DNA of 64,000 nt from Pipra filicauda (GCF_003945595.2 NW_024104665.1:2695651-2759650); one strand, 5' to 3'. Numbered from the stretch's first letter, positions 1 through 14,085 are shown. Made by a program: numbers and translations. Notes: generated by a model not told the origin, from the sequence alone.

Positions 1-3000
1 CCATACTAACACTTGGTCAACTAAACTGGTGGGGCCTTTTTGGGAAATCACACTAAAAAGAAAAGATACAACAGCTTAAATTCCGGCACCATTTTAAGAA
101 CATTCTAGTTGAACAAGAGAAGACTTACACATGCTTTAGCGTGGCTCATGTACTAAATAGCTAATAAAATATACTTAAAAACATGTACTAACAGATGCTC
201 ATAATTTACTGACACTAAAAAGCATCTCAGAATAGTAACTCACAGAAGATTTGTAAAATGCATCTGACCTTCATTTAACCCTCTTTATCCAGCACTGCTT
301 CCAACACATAGCAGTGGTAACATGTACAGGCCACGTTTTTGCTCGTGTAGAGGGAGCAACGACATCCAAAACAGAGCAATGCACAAATACCTAATGAACT
401 CATCCCTAGCCAGAATTAGTACGGCGGAACAGTTCAAGCCACAACAGCAAATTAATCCCAGCTAAAAGGAGGTAAGTAGAAATCTTCTGTATTTGTTTGG
501 TTTAGATCGGATAAAGCATGGCTTCATGGTTTATAGGAAACCACTCAGCATCATCTAAGCAAGAACCATCCCCACTGAATGTTACAGTGGGGAGGTTCTA
601 ATCAGACATATATGCTATGCAGATAAAACAGACTGCCTTTAAAATTAAATAAATGAAAGGCCATCCATTTAGAAAAAGAAAGCCAACCACAGGGTTTGCT
701 TGCCACGAGATCAATCAAGATAAATGTCATGCGTTAGCATGACTCCAGTGCAGCGCTTACAACAAGCGGACAGATCCGGGTCTAGAGAAATAACACAATG
801 AGATGGCAATATTGAATGCGCGTAAAAATAAGCAGACAAAAATAATCACGCACGAGTAAATGAGCACATGGGAAGCATCAGCACGGCTTCTTCCAGCACT
901 CCACTAACATAACATGCCTTAGCCACAGGCCACAGAATAAACACAGCAAAAACAGCTTACTAGATGGAAACAAACGTTCAAAGAGGTACAGGAAACTTTC
1001 TCTAGGCACATAAGAAACAATACTGTGAATATATATACACAATATAGTGAGTTGCTATAACTAAAAGCATGTCCAATGAATCTGCAGTAGCTGTAACAGC
1101 TACAAAAAGGCTTCAAGTTAAAAAATTAGATGGAAGCATTCAAACCAAGAATGAATATAAATAAAAGCAGTAATGAGGACAGTTTAAAGACATCAATACT
1201 GATAATCACTGAAGACACTCATATAATTTCTTCTAACAGCTTCTTCAAAACAACTTCAATTTTTTGTACATACATTATGCAGAAAACTGAAGATGCAAAG
1301 CCAGAGACAGCTAAAAACATAAGATCTAAGTATATCAAGTTAAACAGTCCATCTGACTGAGTTTTTCATATGTAAAACATTAGGAATTCAGTAAAAGAAA
1401 AAAAAGAAAAAATTCTATTCAAAAATGCTGTGACACCTCCACCTCTTGTTCAATAGAGTGCATCAAGCAAAAGCAGAATTGAGGTTAAGATTCCTATGGA
1501 ATGGATGACCACTGGTTAGAGGTTTAAGAGAAGACTATATACAAGTAGCATTTCACACAAGTACTTTTAAAGGTCCATTTTTAATGTATTAAAAATTCAG
1601 CAGCCACACGTGAATCAATATTAAATAATGGAATGGAATATCCTTACGAAGTCTCAAAATTCTTTGTGATTAGCATGGTTTCATGAACCTTTTTGAGAGG
1701 AAAAGAAATTGATAACTACTGAAGTGGGTAGTTTACATACCCTCCCACTTGGTTTACTGCTCCACAGCTTATGTGAGGGGAGAAGGCAGCCTAATCAATA
1801 CCATTAATCAGCAGTAGCTGCAGAAAAGATCTCCATAGGCACTTTCAGAAAAAGAGAGAGACAACTGTCTGAGCAGACTGTTACAGGGCCTCCAGTTCAG
1901 AGAGGAAACAAGAAAGACTACACACTAGCAAAAGTGCTGCAAAATGCAAAGGTGTTCTCAAAAATACAGAGCACTATTTTAAGTGTGAATCCACTACCTG
2001 GGGATGTCAAGGCAGGGATATGTGCAACAGGGAATAAGCAGAAAGAAAAACAGCTAGACAGAATAAAACAGAGGTATTTAGTTGTTTCATTTTTGATTAC
2101 TGACCATCTTTTTTGCCCCTGGAAACATGTACATATTATTAGGTATACACAGGTATTTTAGTATCGTAACTGAGACTGGAACAACAGAAAAATGTAATGG
2201 TTCTGCTTTTCCAAAATGTTCATGACACTAAGCCACATATTTTGTATTAATTTCATCAAAAAAGTACTCCTGTGAAAAATGAATACCAACCAAGATATGT
2301 CTCATGTTACTATTATAAACAGATTCATGCATGTACATATACACACATATGTCAGTTAGACTTCATAATTAATAAGCTATCCATATCTTTACAAGGAGAT
2401 AAGTTCCTGATACACCTATATAGGAATATATCAAGGGGACTAAAACAACCCAAAAACCACTGCTAACAGTTTTCATGAAACAAACTCTTCCCCCCTATTC
2501 TAAAATATATCTGACAGGGAATGATAGGTCTAAATTAAAAATATCTATAGATAACTATCTTCCCATTAGTCACTGACACAGTTCAAACACAGATGTTTGG
2601 CAACACAGCTACCATAATTAAATTCTTAAACCAAACATTTTGCAGATCACAAGATTTTACATCTACTCACCCTAAAACGTGTTTATAAAGGAAGTAACTG
2701 AGAAGAGCCTTAAGATACTAGTATTTTTGCCCATGTCCAGTTGAAACTATTTTTATATTGCCTCAGAGCTCATCTTTGATAGTATGTTAAACCACAGACT
2801 CTGAAACAATATTTTCTTTTTCCTGTTAGTAACTCAAAGTAGCACAATTACACAATCCAGAATTTCAAATGGGATTACTGAGACCTAAATAACGAATTAG
2901 TGGAAGGTTATTTACTGAAAGAGGACCTACAGTAATGAAACAGAGAAGTTATCAGTGGCCTGATGATGCTTACAACAAAATCCCTCTCCCCGATGTAAAA

Positions 3001-5559
3001 TGTCATTCAAGTACATAATTAAAATGATGCTTGATGTAGAAAGGCTGAGAGAGAAACTAATGGGAGCACCCATATCCTCCTAAATTCACTAGCAAAAATA
3101 ATCTGTAAAACTGTATACACACAGAATACTGCAGTACACAGATAGGAAGATGCAATATTTACATCTCAGATACTTTGCAGTTTAACAACCTCAATGCTTT
3201 CTCATATGCAAGTAACTTTGCAGAAAAGCCAGATGACTATGTTAGAGTACAGCCCGTTCACAAAAGGTTTCATTTTGATGGCTAGAGACAGCAGCCATGT
3301 TTTAGCACTCACAAGAAAGACTGACAAAAGAGTGTTTGTGTAGAGACATATACATGAGTTTCTTTTCCATTTTCACTCAGGTTTTCCACCTGAAAAGATG
3401 TTCCATTAATGAAAAATTGTAATACGGAGGTATCTTCTGTACTATGTCAGACAGAATCAAGTGACACCCATCACTGCTAACAATTCTCTGTGCCCCCCTG
3501 AGTCTGGACTCTGGAGCAGGAAAAACAGGGAAAAGAAACATCTTTCACAAAATATAGAGTTCATATAAATTGGCAAGAAGTTATTTTGAAGGCATGTGAT
3601 GATATGAAGGTCAGAATTTAATTGCTAGCAATAAGCATTCAGAAGACAAGAGTGAATCACAGCTAAGTTCCAAAAAAAATCCAACAACTAGTAAAAATTA
3701 AAAAAAAAAAGAAGAAAGGCATTACTCAAAGCAGACTGTAAATCTATAAAACTTCAAGGAAAAGTCTATGTAAACTATATATCATGCTTAAAAGTGTTGA
3801 TAACGTTTCTTCAGAAAATATGCAAAAATCAGTTTTACTTTTTTCTGAAAAATAACCTAACCCAGAAGCCCTTATTATTCTCCATTGTCAGCAGTTCTTC
3901 CATTCATTTAGCACCAGTTCTTTGGCTTTTATCAATTTTCAGAGAAGAACCTGGGATGGCTTAAGTTCAGCCAAAAATCATGTACTTACCAGTTTTCATT
4001 TCATCTGCTTTGTGGAAGTATTAATTACCATCAAACTTCTAGAACCAAATTCATAAATGCTGCTTCAACCTCTGACATGTCTGGTCATTATACATTATGT
4101 TTGTCTCAGTAGTAACTTGATTCTGCATAATGCATAATCTATGTTTGTATAACTATTGACTTTCTAAATAAATATTCCATCTTTATGCATAGCAAGTATG
4201 TAGACTTTTTAAGTGTATTTTAAAAAATACATTTAAGAATAAAACTATGGACGTTGCAATGTTCTTTTTAAAGCTGTTCTGTACACTTAACAGAATAGTC
4301 CAGGAGATTAAAATTCTGCTGTGACACTGGGGCATAAGTATCATTTTACTGCGACATGTCAAAGATCACCTGCTTCTGTTCTTTCATTTATTTTTCAGAA
4401 GAACAAAGCTTTATAACCTTGTAAGTTGGTTTTAGTAACTGATATGTTAGAGAACATTTGCAGTAAATATGTTAATATTTGAGTACAGCATAGGTGAGAT
4501 TTGGAGACAATCTTCTGAGGGCAGCAAGGGTCTCTGGTGCTCTTTTTGCATATAAATATTGCTAACATCTCAAGTCAGCGGACAAAAGCATGGTCAGATA
4601 TTTGACAGGAAAAAATAATATTATATTTAAAAAGAAAAAAATATACTGGAATGTTAAAAAAATATAGATGAGACACAATTAGAGAGATCAAGACCAAGAA
4701 CATAGTTTTAATGAGATTATAGAAATATTGTCTCCTGTATAATCTACTCGTGTTATACCAATCCTCATGGTGGAATCATTAACCATGATGTCACATAATG
4801 CCACACATATGTCACATATGTCACTGCTCTTATGTTAAAGAGTAGTAATGCAGAAACAGAATCAAATTTACTCCTTGCACTGCAAGGACAATTGCTGTTG
4901 GAAGAACCTGAAAACCAGGACAGAATTTAGCAAATCTGTCATTCAAAAGGACAGATTTATATAGATAATAGACATTTTACATATTTGCTTCTCCTGATTT
5001 CATTGAATTATTAAAAAAATCCCACAATGCAACTTAACTAGGCTAACTTGTTTTTAGTCATCCAATTTAGCATTCCTGTTCTTTCCCTGAAAGGGATCTG
5101 AAAGGATGAACAGGTAGCTCACACTGTCTTGAAAATCAAAAATCTCCATAAGAATTGCAGCTTTCACTTCACTTGAGAAAAGAGAGGCAGAATCTTAAAT
5201 TTATCCTAAAATGACCACATTATTGCCAGCTCAAGGAGGTAATCTTCAAATTCTAAGGCACGCACCATTAACAGAGTTTGGGAAGAGAGTGTACACACTA
5301 TTGAAAGGCTCCAACTTGCCGGGTTTCAGTTTCATATACAAAAACAAGTAAGTAACAGAAACCAACCTAAAAACACTTGTGCATAAATGCACAGAGAATC
5401 CAAGAGTCTAGTGAGAACTGGAATCTGTTCTTATTTCCTAGGGAAAGCAGTTAAACTATATTTTCATTCAGGAAAAAAACTTAAAAAAGGACTAGAAAAT
5501 GCTGTACTTGACAAACACGTTCAGCTTTGCTCAGATTTCTCATTTGGAAACTGAGGCAG

Positions 5560-6440
5560 TACAGTTTGGATAAACAAAGCATTTGGGCTGGACCACCAGG
5601 CCCAACAGATATCAGTGGTTGAAAAGAGATGGAAAGCACCCTCTGCAGATCTGTAGACAGCACTGAATTAGGGGGATTGCATGAAACACCAAACAGCAGA
5701 ATTTCAGTATAGACAGACCTTGAGAAACTTAAGGCTTGGGCTAACAGAAACCTCATGCAGTTCAACAAGGAGAAACAACATTCTGCACCTGGCTGAATAA
5801 TTCTGAGTATCAGCACAGGCTAATATCAAACTGGCTCAGAAACCAATAGCCCCATGGGAAAAAAAACAGGGGTTACAGTGGATGCCAACCTCAGTAGGAG
5901 CCAATGGCACATCCTCACTGCAAACAGGACAAACTGCATACTGGACTATGTTCATTAGGATGAATGCAGCATCAGATCAAGCAGTGAGGCTGCACATGAA
6001 ATCCTCCATCAAGCCGGACTGCCAGGTTCAGAAGAGATCAGAACACACAGGAGAGGGCCCAGCAAAGACCTGCTCAGATAGACATGGCCTCGAGCACCTG
6101 TCCTGTAAGAAGAAGCTGAAGGAGACAGGTTTGCTCTGTTTGACAAAGAGGAGGTCCAGGACAGATCTAACAAAAACCTACAACCACTTGAAGGAATTAA
6201 AGACTAGAGAGCTAATCTTCTTGCAGTAGTTGGAGACAGCACAGAAAGGACACAAATCATAGCTTGGAAATTTCAAATTGGGCAAGGGGAACAGTGCATT
6301 TAAACATATTACTCAAAGAGGTTGTGAAATGACCATCCTTAGAGGTTTTAACTCATCCAAAGACACTGCTGACCTGTACTGCCAGCAGTCACACTTTGAA
6401 TGAGAATCAAGAAAACAGAATAAAGAGATCCTTTTACTGT
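5560..6440 (+). mobile_element. Old CR1 LINE fragment, plus orientation
   Basis: Diverged CR1 ORF2/3' region. Recognisable pieces are CTCATGCAGTTCAACAAGGA, GGTTACAGTGGATGCCAACC and CTCGAGCACCTGTCCTGTAA. Two frames of over 110 codons (5481-5816 minus, 5882-6229 plus) overlap it and are not genes. Edges are approximate. Confidence 0.78.
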
Positions 6441-7644
6441 CTGCATGGTTCCACATAGCTACCCACTCTGGCACCATGATTTTAACCCTGTCTTCTTAAC
6501 AGATCAGTGTTTTTCTTTTCTTCCTGTATTTCCTGGCCATCACTACCTACTGTAATTACAGTGGACAGTAGTTCCTGCTTTAAACAACAAAATTCTTGAG
6601 ATTTAGCAGGTTTTTAGTAAGTTAGTAAATTAGTCTTCAATTCAGCACAAAGTATTGTTTTCCACAACATACACTAGTATTTCAAATACTAGCTTGATGT
6701 GAAATAAAAATAACCACTTAAAATTTTGTTTCATTCATTCAGAAATATATATTTATGAAAGCTCTTGATTAGCAGTCCCTCTGGAGGATAACCAGAGAAT
6801 CATCACTATTTTTTTACTAAGAGATTAAGACAATAGCAACAGGCAAGTTCCTTCAGAAATAGAGATTATATACAAATTTTAATTTGCTTCAGATAATTTC
6901 ATTTAACGAACACAGGTATGAGCTAAATTCCTGAAATCACATACTCTCTCAGGACTCCTGAAAAACTGCTTTGAAGAAAACATTTCACATGCATAAGAGA
7001 ATTTTAGCACTGCCATAGAAGACAAAATGGCCATGTAATTTTGTGGGAGGCTTGAAAAGCAACAGTATTTGAAAAAAACAACTGTAAAAAAACCTGGTGT
7101 AATACATTGGCTAGTAAGACAAAGAGGAAGGATACAGAAGATTATTGCATACTTGTTTTTCTAGACCTAACATGATACAGGACACCTCTTCAGTGACACA
7201 AAGGCAAAACTCTTCTGTAACCTCATCAAATTAGTTACAAAACACAATTCAAATTTCCTTTTTCCTCTATATGAAATGAAAAACACTGTGAAGAGGAAAG
7301 AAGAATCATTATAAAGATTCGGGTTTGCACCTTTAATAAAGCTGTGGTGACTCTGTACCTCCAAGAAATCTAACATTTGTTTTGTTAGGAATTAGAAAAT
7401 ACTTAAATCCCAGAACAGTAAGCAAAATAGTTTAAGTTTACTACTTGAAAAAACATTCTTTTATGCTACACACACCTAAAATAAGTACTTAAAAGGAACT
7501 AAGAATATGCCACTATATCTTGGTTTTCATTTTCCTTTAGATAGAAGTGCTAGAATAAACATTCTTACTAGTTTACGCTGCTGTTTTATGAGGTTAATAA
7601 CTGAACTGCCAATCAAGACCTTTATAAATACAGTAGTTAAATAC

Positions 7645-7803
7645 CTTCTGCTTTAGAACCAGTTTTATTTACAAGAGAGCTAGCCAAGATTTCCAAAGGG
7701 CTGCATGGTCTGGTTTGCTTTGATCTCTTAAGTACAAGTTTTTTTATACCTCTTGTTTTGCTATTTATTACACTCTTTGTGTAATCAGGTATAGAAAGAG
7801 CAC
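7645..7803 (-). other. Exon-like segment of unknown identity in THADA intron 26
   Basis: A 159-nt stop-free stretch, preceded by an acceptor TTTGTTCTATGCAG and followed by a donor AAG|GTATTT, phase 1 at both ends. It encodes GALSIPDYTKSVINSK and a basic KKLVLKRSKQTRPC. It does not match any part of THADA I recall, and exon 26 ends in phase 2, so it cannot simply follow it. It may be a cryptic or alternative exon, part of a nested minus-strand gene, or chance. Confidence 0.25.
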
Positions 7804-10800
7804 CTGCATAGAACAAATACATCAGGAAAAGTGTGACTTAGAGGAATAATTATGCAACACACAGTTCACTAAAATAACTTGCAAAGAGCACTTTTCCAAG
7901 AGCATTTTTGGTGCTATAATAGCAAGAGAAGCAAGCGTACAATGGGCTCAGAATAAAAACAAGGGAACAACCACCCAACATCAGATACAACCTGGCACCA
8001 ATATTAATCATCACTCAATTTTGATATACAAATGTACCTCTATATATGCATGTACCTAAAACTATATCTAAAACATAGTTTAAAGTAAATATTTTACGTA
8101 TAATTACTTTTAAGACACATTTTTTAGAAAGTTGAACTGTGCATATGCATGAGTGTGCATATGTGTTTATGTACATAAAAATGTACGTACACACACAAAT
8201 ATAACTAAGAGATATGTATAGATCTCTAAAAAGCCTCCAAGAACTCTGTTCAACCACTGCCTATAACACTATTTTCTTTAATCTCTTACCACAAAATTAT
8301 CATTGTAAATTTTACCTCCAAATAACCCACACTTTGTCGCTGTCTGGGAGTATTCTGTGAAGAGTACCTGCTTTTTAATTAGTATAGTGAAGTTGATGAA
8401 GAAGGGATATGTACATTATGCATGGATCAAAACAGAATAATTACATCTATTCATATTAATGAAAACTTATCACTACAACAGAAACTAAATTACCAACCTG
8501 TGTGGTTAGTTTACAGTAATTTTTGTTTCACGGAATGTATTTTACTCACTTGGTAGAAATAAATATTAGCATCATGCCCCTAATTTATTTAAAACAAATG
8601 AATGGACTAAAGTTACCCCAGGCCAGCACATATATTTTTAAGATGTTTCACTTTGGGTAAACTTTCATTCATGTCACTTTACCACGATCATTGTTCAATT
8701 TTCTGGTGCTGACTTAAGACAGGATGTTATGAAGATATTCCCGGTTCAGGAGAGGACAGATACACATTTGCACACCAGTGATTTGTGTTTTTAGGCCTGA
8801 AAAACACGGACTGGGGTTTATGTAGGACTGAGGCTTATTATTTTTCTGACTTTGTATATACAAGATAAAATCTTCAAGTAAAAATGGTTCTATAGCATTT
8901 TACCTAAAAGACAGAAACACACATTGTGTTCCTAAAATCTGCAGAAATTATAGACAGAGAGCATCCTCAGTCTCAAGGAGGGCAGTCTGTATTTTCTGCT
9001 ACAGGAAATTTTAGATAGTTTTAGATTAGACTTACAAAACAAACAGAGTAATTGAAGTAGTAACATAAAGAGAAATAGATTTTTTTAGGAGCTTGTTTTC
9101 AAGTTGTTTCTGCACAAAACTTTCATACATTTTACCTTCAGTTTACAAGTTAATAGCACCTTATCACCATTATTTTTATTATAAGGCACTTAGAAAGCTT
9201 GTTCAAAATTATGTTTGAACAAGTAGATTGTTGTTGAACTGTTAATCAAGTAAAAGCCGTAACAGTTATCTGAGTCAGCCTGAACTTTTGCATGTTTTCT
9301 TGAGACAATTCTGAGACTAAGTCTTCTATATCTGTCAAAGTCAATAAAAAAAAGAGAGCCAGAGCATTAAAAACAAAAAAGTTGAACCAAATAACTGTGG
9401 CCTATTTTTGGCAGATAGAAGGGGAAGGGATTTTTTTTTCCTTAACAAAAACAACCCCCTCAGAAGGCAATGTACTGCACCAAATCCTTAATAAGTACTT
9501 CGCAAGCATTCACTGGAACAACTGTAGTGGCATGGAGGGAACAGGTTGCAGAAGGTGACACAGAAGGAGATAGAGGAAAAGGACCACAGGCATTTAAATG
9601 GCTTGGCCATCTCATGAAACCTCACTGTCACTGACACTATTTCAACTGAAAAGCTGCAACAGGTCAAGGTTGCAAGAGAAAATCCACTAGGGAATCACTA
9701 AGAAGATCCAAATAAAGCAATCCCAACCCTTCCCTTTGCAGCACGCAGTCCAAGAGGTACAGAGCTCAGAGGCCAGTTTTGTGAATCAAGCCGTACTTGC
9801 GTTTCCCTGCTGGAGCGGGCACAAGAGGCTCAGCACTCTGCTGCCTCAGCGCTGCTCTTCCTGGGCCCATCGCTGCAGTCACATCCCCTCACACGGAGCT
9901 GTACCTCAGCCGGCACCAGGACCTCTGCCAGTGGTGTGTCTCCCAGTCAGCACTGAGCGTTTACAGCGCAGAGTCAGTCTGAGCATTGCCCCCAGCGAAA
10001 CTCGCCTAAGGGCCATCCCATTTTAGAACACTGATGTGCCATTACAGCTTGACCACATTAGTGCCACCAAAGTTTATTTTGGCTTATCCCAAAATAGTAC
10101 TGGTCACTCCTCTGTGGGCAACACAGACTCATCTCACAAGTCCTATCAGAGCCTAGTATGATGCACTGCAAATAAACTTGTTGTTAAGACTGACAAAACA
10201 TCATTGATGTAAGACAGATTTTTCAGCTGTTAAGTTAGATATGCAGGACACATGTCAGCCTGCCAGGAATGGAACATTCAACAGGAATCATGTGTACTTA
10301 TGTTGTATTCCATGTACCTTAAAGATACAACTCTAGAGTCTAGAGCAGCTTAAAGAAAAGGAAGATAATACTAGATTCATTTAATGTAGGGATAACATTC
10401 TGAAAAGAGAGGTTTGCATCAGAACATTCAATTTGCAATGTTTTCCTGTAACTCTTCACAGTGTAAAATGCAATTCTTTATGGTTTTAAAAACCTTAGTA
10501 TTCATACAAAACCTTAATGTTAAAGAAAAAGCATACAATTTAGGAGAAAAAAAAAAAACTTGCTGTTTTTAAAAGTTAACTTAATTTTACTCAGTGACCT
10601 TCAAGTGTGCAAGCAACCACTTACTGAGAAGTGCTGAACATTCTACCTGCAACAAAAACAAGGAAAGTAGAGGGCAGTCGTGCATGTTGACTGCCTCACA
10701 GCCAACAGTGCATCTTCATAACCTGTATTTACACAGTTTTCATCCTATTGTAATTAAAAAGATGTTTTCCCTTTCCAAGAGCTTGAAGTTATAGTCATCA

Positions 10801-11544
10801 ACATTTACTGAAAGCTAGAAATGAAAAATAAGACCTAAAGTCCTACATAGATACCAATAAAAGTTGTTTCTTTTCAAATAAGACACTGAGATGGCAGCAT
10901 TCACACTCAAATTCCTAGCAGCATGAATATTTTCGCCACAGAAAATCTGTGTTGACAGCTAACTATTTTTCTCTATACGCATTTTTTCTTCACTCAATTA
11001 TAAAACACAGGAGCTTCCTCCTTCCCAAAATACAACTACGTACATATATATACAGGTTACAAAATGTAAAGATCACCAGGTTGCACTCTACCATTTCAGT
11101 CTTGCTTAAAAACCTATTTTTTAATCAAAGAGTTGAAGCTTTTCCATCCTGGAACCTCCTCCACCAAGGTGAGATTCAAAGGGAATTCTCCTCAGCCCAC
11201 ATTCTTTCTTTTAACCCCAGCCTCTACCTCAGTCCATTGGTTGCTCTTTCTGAGGACTTTGCAACATCTATATTCCAATTTTCAGATAAACCAGGATGAT
11301 CCTTTTTTATTACCCTAAAGACTGAAGTTTGTTCTATGTCAAATGGCAAATTGTCTCAAAGGCAATTCCTGATCGTGTACATCCTTAAAAAAAAAAAAAA
11401 AAAGCACAGGAAAACCAGAAGTGGCTATCTAATAAAAAAATGAGAGAAAAACCTCACCGATGTACAGAACTCACTGCTGTCTAAAGTCCTATTCAATCAA
11501 TTTGCATTAAACCAAGTGCAGTACTTAGGTCTTCAACAAGCTGC

Positions 11545-11869
11545 TCAGGGTGGTGCCTACAAGAGGACTGGAAAGGGACTCTTGATGAGGGCATGTAGTG
11601 ATAGGAAAATAGGGAATGGCTTTAAACTGACAGAGGGTAGGATTAGATTAGATATTAGGAAGAAATTCTTCACTGGGAGGGCAGTGAGGCACTGGAACAG
11701 GTTGCCCAAAGAATTTGTGGATGCACCATCCCTGGAATTATTCAAGGCTAGGTTGGATGGGGCTTTGAGCAACTGGTCTTGTGGAAGGTGTCCCTGCCCA
11801 TGGCCAGGGGTTGGAACTAGATGGTCTTTAAGTTCCCTTCCAACCCAAGCCATTCTATAATTCTGTGAC
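11545..11869 (+). mobile_element. CR1 LINE 3' end, plus orientation
   Basis: TACAAGAGGACTGGAAAGGG at the start, then AGATATTAGGAAGAAATTCT, and finally the tail CATTCTATAATTCTGTGAC. A clear, fairly young 5'-truncated CR1 in THADA intron 26. The minus-strand 167-codon frame over it is a shadow. Confidence 0.95.
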
Positions 11870-12173
11870 TCCAGAGCAGCCTGTGGGAAATGTGCCTGGG
11901 GGCCGGGCCATGGCAGCCTGCTCTCCAGAGCCTCTGCCAGGGTAGACGGAAGGTCCCAGTGCACAGTGCAAGTGCTGAGCAGCAGTGGGGCTGGGGAACA
12001 GCTCACAGCTGATACCACGGTAGCTAGGCAAAAATAGGGTGCAGACTTAGCATCTTCCAAGTGTGAAGTGGCTGACTACACTAACATAAATACCTGCGCT
12101 GTGAAGAGCTCAGAGAAGGGTGGTTATTTTCTCTAAAGTAAACCGTGACACATCTATATGCAGAGAATACATT

Positions 12174-12545
12174 CTGTTCATTCATGGTTGGGCTTCGCAA
12201 AAGAAGATTTGGGAAAGGCTCTATTCACATTTGTTACAAGCACGTTGGTGGTTAATAAGGCCAATACGAGACAGACATGTCCGATTGCAAAAGGCACAGC
12301 AGAAAGACTCTTTGGATGGTATATTCTGCAAGACACGATTCTTTCTGCGTTGCCTTTTCTCCTCGAGAGTGACCCTGCATGCGTTCTCAAAGGAAGCAGC
12401 AGCGTTATAGATGGTGTGTCTCCAGACCTCCCGACTGGAGGCCAGAGTAGACCAGTTATGGTGATCAATATGGTTGAGGTTGAGATGTTGTTTCAGGGAG
12501 TCCTTGTATGTAAACAGGTACCAATGGCCACACTGCAGAGACTTC
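12174..12545 (-). mobile_element. Non-CR1 LINE, 3' end with intact ORF2 C-terminus
   Basis: The minus strand holds 95 codons without a stop from 12508 to the TAG at 12221. It opens YKDSLKQHLNLNHIDHHNW, continues SREVWRHTIYNAA, a basic EEKRQRRKNR stretch, and ends in a C2HC finger CNRTCLSRIGLINHQRAC. This is the C-terminal signature of a family of endonuclease/reverse-transcriptase LINEs found in many invertebrates and some vertebrates, not of CR1. After the stop come a small stem-loop (CTTCTTTTGCGAAG) and a tail CCATGAATGAA, like the hairpin and short-repeat tail of such elements. Upstream (12509-12545) the frame stays open but is less similar. 5'-truncated. The exact clade is not settled. 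Confidence 0.85.
12221..12508 (-). pseudogene. LINE ORF2 C-terminal fragment (C2HC finger)
   Basis: Open frame inside the LINE tail above; 95 residues plus stop, no frameshift. The finger spacing is C-x2-C-x12-H-x3-C. No start codon or catalytic domain remains, so it cannot make a working enzyme. Confidence 0.82.
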
Positions 12546-12763
12546 TTTCCAACCCCTCCTCACTACTTTGTATTATGTGGCTATAAATCTCATTCCAAGA
12601 ACACTAGATTCCAAGAAGACTAGATTTGAAATTATCATAGCATTTAAGAAAATTATATTCCCAAATTAAGTATACAAAACCTAAACTAAACCCTCTACTG
12701 GTAAGTGTTAATTAGACCATTTTTCAAATGTAAAGTCTCTGAAATTCAGAGTATCATTTAGCC

Positions 12764-12803
12764 AAATGCACACACACATGTATATACATACTAACACACA
12801 CAC
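12764..12803. repeat. CA-rich microsatellite
   Basis: Interrupted (CA)n: CACACACACATGTATATACA then ACACACACACC. Confidence 0.8.
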
Positions 12804-14085
12804 CTGCAGCAGCATTAGAAGTTTTGATACGCTCTTTCTCAGAAAGAGAAAACCCAGAGAAGATTTCTGTTTCTAACTTTCTTTTTACTAAAGAGATAAA
12901 GCTCAACCTCGATAGTTGCATGGATCACTGTAAACAGTCTTCACACAACTTCTCTCTCTTTGACTTGCAAGAGCTGCACAAAGTTGTTATTTTTCACATA
13001 TTAAATTTCCAATTTATCATTTTTTGTCCATACTAAAGTTAAAAAGATGGACTGATACTTTATGCTTCAGCAAACATTTCTTCTTAAAGTCTACACAAAC
13101 TCTCCATTACCCCAATTTTATCAGTTTCATTGGAACTCTTCTTGAGAAAACAGTCAGAAAGTCCATCCTTTTTTAGAAAGATGCTCAGAATACCCCAGCA
13201 ATAAGCCCTGATGACCCAAAAGAGACAGATTTAACCCCTTAATCTAAAATTAGAAAAACTAGAAACCTATACAGTGTCCTAATGGCAGCATTAGAGAGTT
13301 GGTCTCCGGACAGACTGCCCCCTTAATGCAAACAGAACATCCTTGAAGGCAACAGAACAAGCAGCTCAAACCCAGATGATTTTCACACAAGTTCCTATAG
13401 ATTCAAGTTGCTAAAAAATGCCAGTGCTTTTGAAGTAAATTGCCATATTTAGAAATGGGGGGGGAAATTACTTTGTTGTAATATATGAATTCTGTTCTGG
13501 CAAAACACTCAACAAAACAAGCCTAGAGCTCCCGAAGTGCCCAAGCACAGCTGCACCCCAAGGATGTGGCTGCAGGGAGCTGTGCAGCAACAGTGACACC
13601 TCGTGGTGCCAAACTACGGAAACACAGACCTATCTCCTCCCAAACAAAACCCACCTTACACCCATCGGCAGGGTTCTCCTGTAGAGCCAGGAGTTAGAAA
13701 TCAAATCTCTGTCTCCGTTTTCATACCTCCTGTATCTCAGTGACCTGTCTTTAGAAGTGTCTGCCCATTCCCTGTTTCACTGTATTGACAACTACATGTA
13801 GGAAACAGCAAAAGTGACTACATGCAATGTTTTTTCAATAAATTTAATTGAGCTATGTAGAAGATTCCTTTCCTTCATTCTGGTATCTCCCATCCCCAAC
13901 AGATGCTCAAATGCATTACTTTCTGCAGCTTCCCAAACAGAAATCTCAGATTCCATATGTCATCACACTCCATGCATTTGAGAAGTCAGTTGCCTGCCCA
14001 CTGCAGAAGTTAATGCGAAGTTTTTCCCTGGGATACAAGCTTAAAAAAGCCGAGGTGTGTTGTACCTCCTTCAGTAAGTGCTCAA

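Noticed and set aside
5481..6229. 111- and 115-codon frames
   Set aside because: Both fall on a diverged CR1 fragment.
11557..12060. 167-codon minus-strand frame
   Set aside because: Antisense to a CR1 3' end; no domain.
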